A stretch of 64,000 nt of DNA, taken from Symbiodinium natans (Eukaryota > Sar > Dinophyceae > Suessiales > Symbiodiniaceae). The stretch is from contig CAJNDS010002550.1 in assembly GCA_905221605.1 (NCBI GenBank), positions 305,431 to 369,430 of the forward strand, given 5' to 3'. Position numbers and translations under genes: made by a program. Under the pieces are notes generated by a model that was not told the DNA's origin, did not search any database, and saw only the letters and a program-made list of their open reading frames with translations. Shown one piece after another: positions 45,801 through 56,600 of the stretch. Position 1 is the stretch's first letter. Each line of letters begins with the position of its first letter.

Positions 45801-48800
45801 TCCGGTCCTCCCGGACGATATCGGACATCACCAACCAATTGCAGAATTTTGCATGCGGTCACTTTGTTGATCCCTTTGTCAACCAAATCTTCCACAAAGA
45901 TGAACTCTTGCAAGTCCGACACATTGGTCACACCAAGCGTAATCATCACCTCACTTACATGAGGAGTATACACCCACAGGTGTTCGTTGCGAGCCATCCA
46001 ATTTTCAATTGGCTCCTCCGGATTTTGAAGCCGAGTACCAGTGGATTCAGCCACCGAATTCTTTTGTTCATCAGCTTCTGCTTCATCCAGAATACCTTTT
46101 TCACCTTCTTTTTGTGACACATTGGTCATTTGCAGCGCTTTTGGTGCCGAGGATGAGGTAGATTCAGCTCCCCCACTCGCAGGTGGCTGAAAAGTGCTTC
46201 TTTCCGTAATCTCCCGTCCTCTATCTTTTTCAAACCGGACCTGATTGGCCACCTGTACCAAGTGTTTCAAGAGCGTCAGCCGCTCCTCTGACATCTCGTC
46301 GTGGGAGTACTTGCAGAAATTTGACCCCTTCCGGCAACGTCCTCTGAGGTAATAATCGAAACAGCAATGGTGGAACCCTGCGTCCCTTAGTGCCTTCCTG
46401 GAAGCATTGTCCCAAGATTTGCCGGGCTCCCAAGTCCCTTCCAATGCTATGTCATCGTTGTGAAGATACCTGCATGTAGTCCCATATTTACAACCACCCT
46501 GATTGTAATACAGACACAGACGACCTTTTGGCTCACCCGACGTAGGTTCACCCTTTGATGCACCTTTGCCAAAATTGTACTTGGCCCGGAAGGCTAAATC
46601 CTCCCGCTCCTGCTGTGCCTCATCCACTGTACCTTCCTCTGTGGGAGGGTCACCGATGTTCCCATCCTCATCATCAGCTTCTTGGCTGTTCTTTGGATCA
46701 GTTGACCCTCCTCCTGGCCAACCCTCACCATAACGACGATGCTCATAGGAACACTCATCACCATTGCGACACCTTCCCCGATTGAAGAACTTGCACAGCT
46801 TGCTGTATCCAGGTGACAACACAGTCTTTGGAGTCATGTGAGCCTTTTTGTACTGGTCAGGGTCCATGTAGGCTTCCATTGGCTTGTTCTCCCTTTTGCT
46901 CATGGATTGCACTGCACCATCAAGCTCCTGCAAAAATAGCTTGGTGTCCAACCAAAGCGCGTTCCAAAACTCATCTTCCCCTTGATTCAGCACCGTTGCC
47001 ACCGCTTCACCCACAACTGGTCGAGTAAATCTCCTTTTTTTGCATGCCAGTTCGAAAAGCGCGTTGTGGTACTGTTTCCGGGAAAAAGTGGTTAACTTCC
47101 CCAAGCCTGTGCTTTCTGTACCGTCAGGCTTCCAACCATCATTTTGCAAGATGCCATACGCGCGCCGAGCTTCCGCATTGAGGAATGCATGATCTGCAAC
47201 ACACTCCTGTAAATCTTCCATCGGGCGACCCAACAGCATCCCAGTGATTTTGCCAACATAGGCCTCATCTTCGTTTCCATTCTCCAGAAGAGCTTTGTAG
47301 ATCTTTTCTCCATAAAGTTGCCTTTCCTCTCGTTCTTCTGAGGATAACTCCTGTACCACAAGCCCTTCATCGGATTGCTCTTCCTCCTGTTTCCAGTCCC
47401 ATTGACCGTTGGAATCTTGGTACCATTGACCAGCATACCATGAATCCGTCCACCACGTACTCCAGCCGCTGGGTTTCCATTTCCGCAGCGTCGAGGAAGA
47501 GTCCTCCACGTCCTCTTCCAAAACCAGAAAGGTGTCCAAGATTATGGTACCATCATCTTCCACTCGTTTCACTGTTCCATTGACAGTATCACCAAATCTG
47601 AACCATTCAAATCACCAAGGTCCAAAAAGGCTCCATACCCATTGATGCAGCGCACTAGACCCATAATCTCATCTCCCTCTTGATAGCAATGGTTCCCAGG
47701 TGATTCCAAGGCTCCCGCTCGGGGCACTTTCTTTACATGCTCTTCAGAAACCACCTCTGTATCATCGGCTCCTGGCGCATCATTTGCCTTCACCTTTGGG
47801 TCACACTGCTCGTCCTGCTCCACGAGTCCCACAGGCTCATCTTTTTTGTGCTCCTGGATTTCAGGACCTCCCTTTTTCTCCGCCAAAGGCTTTGCCTCAT
47901 CTGCTGTAGTTCGCTCGGTGTCGACTTCCGGCAAACTTCCAGACGGCAACACTTCTCCCTTCATGGGAGTGGACCCATCATTGGAGTCCTTTGTCACACC
48001 TTCTGCAGCAGGCAAATTTTCTTCCACTGCAGGGCGATTGAGTTGATCATCCACGGCAGGCACACTTTCTTCCACCGCAGGCTCCTTTGGTTCCATGGTT
48101 TCCAAAGGAGAATTTCCACCATCGTTGACCACAGCTGCCTCATCGGCTCCGGTGTAGCCCTTGCTATTCCGTTCCTCGCGGCTAACTTCAGGTTGCACCA
48201 GTGCGTCCACCTGTGAACCTCCATCATCAGCTGCTGCGGAGACCTGCGCCCCATTGTTGCAGTCACCCGTGGAACGTAACACCATATGCACCTCAACCCG
48301 TGCTTCCTTCGCACTCCAGGTAATATCTGGCGCATCGACCCGCGCATCATTGGCGCTCCAGGCCTCATCTTTCAGATCTTCCGTGTCTCCAGCTATTCCA
48401 GAAGCTTCTTTTTCCCCTTGAATGGCAGGAATCTTGGCACCAAACGAAGAGACCTCCTCAGTCGCAACACACGACTTTTTCCCTCCGTCTTCCGAATCTC
48501 CAGGACCACCTTCCTGAACGACAGGTACCACATCCACCACTCGCTCTTCTGCAGCCGACACAGTTCCGATCTCCACATTGGGAATTTTTCCTTCTGGACC
48601 TACCGATTCCACCACTGCCACACCCTCAGAAAGTGCTCCCATTCCTTCCCGATCCAGATGTTGAGCTCCAGCGATGTCTGCTCGGTTTCCAGGAATCTCC
48701 TCCTCATCAGGAGAACCCGAGGTCGGGGCGTTACCACCAGCCCTAGGACCGCTATCCCTGATAGTAGAGGAAAAATCTTTTTCACCTAAACTATTTACAC

Positions 48801-51800
48801 TACCCTGGAATGCCCTCGTAGACTCAGTCTTCGGAGTAGAGGATGAAGAATCCAGTGCCGCCTCCATTTCCAGCTCATTGCCCGAAGGAGACCCAACCAC
48901 CTCGTCACTCTTCATCTTTTCACCTACCACCGGCAATGTCCACTTGCTTTCCTGCGTATCCAGGCAGTAATAATATTGTCTCCCATCTTCATGGAGGTGC
49001 CATTCCCACGTTGTCCCATCGCACGCTTTGATCAGATGCTCATCTTTCCGAAAACCATCCCTTTCAGAGACCTGACGCATCTCGTCCTCTTCTTCTGACA
49101 ACTGTCGCAACCTCTCAGCCTCCATCTGTAGGATCTCCTCCTCCCCCATGGCGTATTCAGCAGCAGGTGCAGCTTCAAAGCTGTCCGCACCCTTCTGTTC
49201 GTGACCGCTTCCAGCACCTTGGGAACTCGAAGATGGATCATTTTGATCTTGTTCAGAGGCCTCCTGGCCGCTTGCAGCACTTCTCCAATCAGATCGGTCT
49301 GAGACTCTTGGTCTACCATTCGACCCGAAGTCGAAGTCGACGGCTGATACCCGTGTTTGTGCAACACTCGTAAAACAGTCACCTCCATTTCACGATCTAT
49401 ACCACCAGTCGCGTCCCAGTTCCTTTTCTCACCAGGCTTTGGCGATACAGAGACAGCACGTCCTTCAGCTTCAGTATTGCTAACCATATCCACATTGGGA
49501 TTCATACCCACATTGGGGCTTTCTGCAACCAAGGCTTCTTCCAGATGTTCTTCAGCGCCGGGAATCACCTCTTCCAACACCGATCTTTCACCCAGAGACT
49601 CAGCTGCACCATTTCCAGCTCCACCATTTTGTCCACCATCCGAGGCAGGTTGGAGCCATCGCTTCGGAGAAGGCATTGCTTCTTGATCCCAAAGATCTTA
49701 AGACAACACTCAACCGCAGGGAACCTAATTTGGGCTCATAACCTACGGGGGCAACCGAAGGGGAAAGGGGAAAGAAACCAACCCTTAACAGTTGCCTATA
49801 TGGATTTCCCAGATCGAACCAGTAAGAGAAGAATCCCACCCTAGAGGGAAAGACTAAGGGAGAAGGGTCGGGACTACTACCTCCCACAAGACCCAACACC
49901 CAACACACGGACACAACCTTTTCAACGAAAAGCGGACGGCTCGGGGCCATCTTGAGCCAAATATCCGGGTTCATTGACCCATCCAACCTTCAACACTAAC
50001 TCCTTTCTACAATACCAATTGCAGCTCCGCACCCTAAACCCTAAATCCTAAACCCTAACCGGTGATAAGGGGATTTAGAGTATGGAGTTGGCGCACGTAA
50101 GGGCTTAGATGTTGGATTGGGGGCGGCGCGACATTTGCCCGGCCAAACGATGCGGGGCTCAACCTTCTTACTAACTAGGAGCGGGAGTAGGCCCTTATTT
50201 CCTTTTTTGCGGGTTGGGATTAAAGTCCCCTTAAAACCAACAAGGCTGCCCCTTTCTTTTTCGAGGTTCTCCCGGGTCTAGCTTACGCATCCCAAGCTAC
50301 GCTCGAGCATCGTGAGTGCCAGTGGCCCGGTGGGTTTTTCTCAACTTCGCACGCCACCCTAAACCCTAAACCCAAACCCTAAACCCCAAACCCTAAATCC
50401 TAAACCAGCAGCCCGGCAGTCGCCATTGACACCTTGTCGACCTATTCCAAGCACATGATGGCTCCAGGAATACACGGTTTCACGCTCAAGCCTGGCTTCT
50501 TGTTTGTTTTTGTTTTTTTTGTTTAATAAATTTTGGTTTGTTTGAGTTTGTACATGTTCTAAGAAACGTAACATGTTATATTATGTGATTTTTGGATCTC
50601 ATGATATTATATATGATAAATCACACGCTATGTATGCTTAGTATACTAGACTAGACTGACTATATTCTACTGGATGTTGCTATGTTATGTTGTTATGACT
50701 ACTAGTTGCTTAAAAGCCCCACAAGAATGAAAAACAATACTCCACCTTTTACCCGAATCTTGTTTGTTTTTGGGGGTTCTTAAGCAAACAGTAGATGATG
50801 GTTTCAGTAGACGATATTGAGATGTTGTGTATTACGACTAGTTGCTTAATGACCCCCTGAAAAAAACAACATATTCTTCCTTATTAAGGGTAATATAGGG
50901 ATGATAGCAGATTATGGTTCTATAATTGTCTCATTGGCAGGTCAAGTGCTTCACCGCCGACATCGGCCAGCCGGACGAGGAGGACGTGAATGACGTGGTC
51001 AAGACTCGCGACTGGCAAGTAGGTTTGAAAGGCCTTCGAACCCTAAACCCTACACCCTAGCCCCTAACCCTAAACCCTTAACCCTTAAACCCTAAACCCT
51101 AACCCCTAAACCCCAAACCCTAAACCCCAAACCCCAAACCCTAAACCCTAAAAGGCTCAAGCTTAAGCTTGTGCAACTTCAGCAGCCCGCATGGCTTTTC
51201 TGTGTTGGGGGAGATGGGGGAGATGGGAGGTTTGCCTAGTTGGAGGTTCCTGGGTACTTAGAAGTAGGGTGTTTAGGGTTTAGGGTTTAGGGTTGGGTGT
51301 TTAGGGTTTAGGGTTTAGGGTACGGGGATGTTCCCCTTATACTAACAGTCCGTACTAGGGAGTGCACTTATACCCTTATTCAGGGTACTCATCACCCTAC
51401 TTTATATGTCTTCATGAACCTCCAGGTAAGAGGCTCAAGAGCTGCAGGGGTTAGGGTTTAGGGTTCAGGGTAACCCTAAACCCTAAACCCTAAACCCTAA
51501 ACCCTAAACCCTAAACCCTAAACCCTAAACCCTAAACCCTAAACCCTAAACCCTAAACCTAGGGTTTCTGTTTTATAGGCGCGTATATTGGGGTTATTGG
51601 GGTATCTAGGGGCTACATTAAGGTATAAGGGTAACAGGTAAAGAGGCCACCGGCCTCTACAACCTAAACCCTAAAGCAGGGTCATGAGTCACAGACTACT
51701 TCGGGCAGATATGCATTATTATTAATAACTGCTAACTTTATGTTATTGTTGTATAGCCATGTGTCATTATTCCCATTATGAATCTACTATGAGAAAGGTA

Positions 51801-53663
51801 TTGAACAGTGCATAGTAATAGCTGAATGTGTTGAGCTTCATGCCTCTCCCCTTCGGTTTTAAGGTTCAGGTTTAGGGTTTGGGGTTTAGGGTTTAGGGTT
51901 CAGGGTTTAGGGTTTAGGGTGGCTCAGGGCTTATATAGGTGTTCGCAGGGGGAGGGGAAGGGCGGGTTGGGAGGGGAGGGGGGCGATTCTAGGGTTGACG
52001 TGGAGGGTGGAGGGGGCGGGGGAGTGGGGGGAGAGCCAGCATTGTTTGCATCATCGCAGTGACTACGCTTATCACTTCTCATCGTTGATGTCATAACGCT
52101 ATCCTTGCTGTTCACCCTAAACCCTAATTCCGAAACCCTAAACCCTAAACGCTAAACCCTAAACCGACCCTGAAGCACCATCCAAGGAAGATGGCACCTT
52201 GTGGAGTGGACACAGTGGTCGTGGACCTTAAGGACTCATCCCATTTGTGGCCCCTGGGCGCCGCCTTTGAACGCCCAGCCAATAGGGCGCGCAAGCCACC
52301 CCAAAATGCCTCTCAAGACCCTAAAGCTTGAACCTGGAGAACCCCCAAGCCCTAAACCTTGAACCCCAAAGCCCCCCTCAAAACCCTAAACCTTGAATCC
52401 CTAAACCCTAAACCTTAAATCCCTAAACCCTAAACCCTATAAACCCTAAACCCGACAAACCCTAAACCGTAAACCCTACAGGCCTTGAACCCTGAATCTT
52501 GAACCCCAAAACCCTCAAGCCTCGGGAGGACGAGATCGCCGAAGGCGCAATCGAGGCGGTGGCTGCCCAGGTCTGGGATCCCAGGGTTTGTTGGGCTTTT
52601 AGGGATGTAGGGTTTAGGGTTTTAGGGGTTTAGGGTGGGATTTAAGGATTTTGGGGTTTAGGGATTTCGGGTTAATGGTTTAGTGACTTAGCGTTTTGGG
52701 TTTAGGGAAGTAAGGCTTAGGGTTTTGAGATTTAGGTTTAGGAATTTTTGGCTTTGGTCAGCCTGGTCAGACAGAGCACGGGGCGGGCAGCAGGGGAGGG
52801 GGGGAATGAAGGAGAGAGGCTGAACCACCGATACGACCGCACCCTCCTCATAAAACCTGCCCGCTCTGGCGACCAGAACTTAGACAACTCTGCGTATGAT
52901 GATGATGATGATGATGATGATGATTCTTGCATGCATTGTCAGGGAAGAATCTTGGTAATCATCTGGGCGTCTAGCTTAACACCTTCATGTCATATTCTAA
53001 AGAACCTCGAAAGGACTGAAGGGTGCCCATACTTTTGGTGTTCCTGTCATGCAGGCTTTACAGAGTTCAGGGTTCAGGGTTCAGGGTTCAGGGTTCAGGG
53101 TTCAGGGTTCAGGGTTCAGGTTTAGGGTTTAGGGTTTAGGGTTTAGGGTTTAGGGTTTAGGGTAGGAGGGGCGACTTGAGTGATCCCACAACGCCTTGCC
53201 AGAAGAATTCTAGGGCTCCGGGGAAACTATGTTAATTTAGGGTTTAGGGTTTAGGGTTTAGAGTTTTTTGTTTAGGGCTTAGGGCTTAGGGTTCAGGGTT
53301 CAGGGTTTAGGGTTTAGGGTGATGCCCTGAGTCTTTGAGTGCAGGCTAACCCCTCATGCCTGTGAGCTGGGTTCCGTGTTGGGCAAATGCCCAAGGGGTC
53401 CAACATCGCCGAATTCAGGAGTATACCTTAAATTAGATCCTAGTAGGGACATTGGGCCCTAAGCCCTAAACCGCAGACAGTACGCTAGTCTCCCAAAATG
53501 TTGGTTCTAGTGTTTTGTTTGTTTGTTGTTTTTTCGGTTTTTGTACAGTATATGTCTGTGTTACTGCTCTTTCTTTCTGGGGTACTAGTGTATATATCTG
53601 CATTACTGCTCTTTGTTTTATGTGTGAGGTTGGTCTTTGGGGGGGTTACCATATATATATATA

Positions 53664-53694
<31 letters not shown>

Positions 53695-56600
53695 CTCTCT
53701 CTGCCCCGCCAATCCCCAAACCGCTCCCCTAAACCTTAAACCGACCTCAAACCTCACACCCTTAACTTAACCCGTAAACGTTCAACCCCATTCACAGCAC
53801 AGGCAGAGGGGGCTTAACCTTGAACCCTAAACTTATGTAAACCTAAACCTTAAACCTCAAACCCTAAACCCCAAAACCCTAAACCCCCAAACCACACACA
53901 CACACACACACTCACCACAGGGGGGGGGCACAGGGGTAGCACGGGCGGCCGGTCTCTTAAACCTTCAACCCCAAAACAGAACACCAACCAAACCCCCCGA
54001 TCACACCACGGGCCTAAACCTTAGACTGTATTTTAGAATTTGTTCGGTACGTTCCTGAAGGGGTAGTGAAGTCTCTGGGGCCCCAAGGCCCCTAAACCCT
54101 AAACCCTAACCCCAAACCCCAAACCCTAAACCCTAAACCCTAAGCCCTAAGCCCTAAACCCTAAACCGCCTGCAAAATTCCTGCGGCCTCAGGCCATGTA
54201 TGACGGAGGCTACTGGCAATCCACCGGCATTGGCCGCTACGTGACCGCGAGGCGCAGCGACGGTTAAAGCAACACCAAGAGCGCCTTGTGGCGGTTTAGG
54301 GTTTACGGTTTAGGGTTTCGGGTTTAGGGTTTAGGGTTTAGGGTTTACGGGTTCACGGGTTTACGCGTTTACGGGTTTACGGCTTTACGGGTTTACGGGT
54401 TTACGGGTTTACGGGTTTACGGGTTTACGGGTTTAGGATGGTTTAGGGTTTGGGGCTGAATCAGCCTGCTGTTTACCATAGAGTTGGGGGTATATTCCTT
54501 AAGGGTTATAGATTGGGATGTTCCCCCTGATACTAGCAGTCCTCAATCAGGACTTTCGCAGGTGGTAATTACTAACTATAATCCCGATTAAGGATTGTTA
54601 GTAAAAGGGAGAACATCCCATAATCTGTACTCCACCAATACAAGGTTAACCTTTCTTGGGCTGTAGGGTATTCAGCCCCTAAGAACTTATGTGGTCACTG
54701 CAAAACCCTAAACCCAAGGTATTCTCCTTAAGGGTTCTGGAGCTTTGTGGCCAGGGGCTTGCTGGCGGAGATGAAGAAGCACGGCTGCACCGTCCTGTCC
54801 CATGGCGCGACGGGCCGTGGAAACGACCAGGCAGGGGCATAGACCCTAAACCCTATAAACCCTGAACCCTAAACCCGAGAGCTTGCTTGCGGGATGAGTG
54901 CATGTTGGGGGGGGGGGGGGGGGGGGGGGGGAGTTTCTCGAAAATGTGGTCCGTTTGGGGGTACCCTAAATAAAGGCTCCGAACTATCCGAGGAACGGAC
55001 CATAAATGAGAGACCACCCCCCCCCCCCCCTTTGTGGGCACTAGCGTTTAGTTTAGGGTTTAGGGGTTTAGGGGTTTAGGGGTTTAGGGGTTTAGGGGTT
55101 TAGGGGTTTAGGGGTTTAGGGTTTAGGGTTTAGGGTTTAGGGTATAGGGTTTAGGGTTCAAGGTCCAACCTTCGGCTAAGAAGGTTTGGGGTGTTTAGGG
55201 TTTAGGGTTTAGGGTTTAGGGTTTAGGGTTTAGGGTTTAGGGTTTAGGGTTTAGGGTTTAGGGTTTTAGGGTTCAGGCTTCAGAGTAGGACCCAAGGCGC
55301 TGCCGAAACTCCAGCAGACCCTAAACCCTAAACCCTAAACCCTAAACCCTAAACCCTAAACCCTAAACCCTAAACCCTAAACTCCCCCTTTGTATCAGCA
55401 ACCGCTCGCAGGTGCGCTTCGAGCGATACGTCAACGCACCTCGCAAGTGACACACGAAGGGGTTTCAGGTACTTCTTGAGGGGTTGCTAGATTGCTCCCC
55501 TCTAGACCCTCAACCGTACTCAGCCCCACTAAACCCCACTAAACTGTCTGGTACTCTACAAAGCCAAGCCCTCAGTCCTGAACTCAGAGGTTTCGGGTGG
55601 GCTGCGAGGTTTGGGCTGGAGAGGTGGACTGAACGTGCCTGGAAGATCAGCTTATGGTTGGCGACGACTCTTCGTCTGTCTTGCACGTGACTGCCTGGTC
55701 CTTCTTAAATGTAGGGCTCGGTGGAAAGCTGAGCACGAAGCACTCAACCCTAAACCTTACCCTATACGCTAAACCCTAAACGCCAAACCCTAAACCCTGA
55801 ACCCTGAACCCTAAACCCTAAACCTTAAACCCGCACCCTTACCCAAAAAGTCGTGGCAGCTTGGTCGTAAACCCTCAAGCGGAGTGTAGTGCGCAGATGT
55901 GGCAGCGGCGTTGGTCGACAGCTAACGACGGAAACCCTAAACCCTAAACCCTAAACCCTAAACCCTAAACCCTGAACCCCCCTCATCCTCCAAGAGTGCC
56001 ACAACATGTCAGCGACTCCGGAATGTTGACCGAGAGTTTGGAGCAGGAGCACGAGCAGAGGCTTCTTCCGATGCGGATCGGACTGGGCCTGGTAGAGTGG
56101 GGACTGACGACCCCCGTTCCGGACCGAGCCATGCCTAGAAATGTCCTTGTTAACGGGGCTGAGGAACATGCCCAGAGACTCCAAAACCCGTTAAATTAAG
56201 AAAAATCCCTTAAATTATAATAGGAACCCTAATATGATTTAAGGTATATTCCTTAATTAAGGGGTTTTGGAGTCTCTGGGTGAGTGCCATCGTGGCCTGC
56301 GATGGGGCGAAGCCTGGAGGTCGGGAAGTGGTTGCTGCCCTGGGGCCAGTGGAATGGCCGTTGCCGCAAGGATGTTCCCCCAGGGACAGACTTGTCATCT
56401 GGTCAGCCGTCGCCTAAGCCCTAAACCCTAAACCCTAAACCCTAAACCCTAAACCCTAAACCCTAAACCCTAAACCCTAAACCCTAAACCCTAAACCCTA
56501 AACCCGAAACCCTAGCTAACCCTTCCTGAAGCCGGCTTTGACCCCATGAGCCCTGAACCCAAGCGCCCTGACCACCAGCCCTTTGGGTTTCGGGTTGAGG

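Larger units (their letters stand above)
41217..50031 (-). mobile_element. Complete young LTR retrotransposon without detectable pol, antisense in ASS1 intron 2
   Basis: An 8,815-bp element bounded by two 288-bp direct repeats that I read as identical. Inside are a tRNA-Met-type primer-binding site next to the right LTR, a polypurine tract next to the left LTR, and minus-strand reading frames covering most of the interior. Both LTR outer ends abut CCCTA, a 5-bp target duplication. Removing the element and one CCCTA restores an in-register CCCTAAA repeat. The sense strand is minus, so the 5' LTR is the right one. The proteins carry WW, S1-like, MLLE and CCCH modules. I find none of the motifs of aspartic protease, DDE integrase, reverse transcriptase (YxDD) or RNase H. 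It is probably mobilised in trans by a related autonomous element. Related autonomous copia-type elements of dinoflagellates, as I recall them, also have CCCH-bearing Gag regions; that link is from memory. Confidence 0.9.

Noticed and set aside
42016-49844. Dozens of + strand frames opposite the retrotransposon genes
   Set aside because: Shadows of the minus-strand coding frames.
53485-53770. Hydrophobic 90-codon frames as a membrane protein
   Set aside because: Produced by TG-rich and (CT)n sequence; no splice or codon support.
55996-56199. 67-codon + strand frame (MPQHVSDSGMLTESLEQ) as an ASS1 exon
   Set aside because: Exons 8 and 9 join in phase with family spacing across it, and it overlaps a foldback element at its end.
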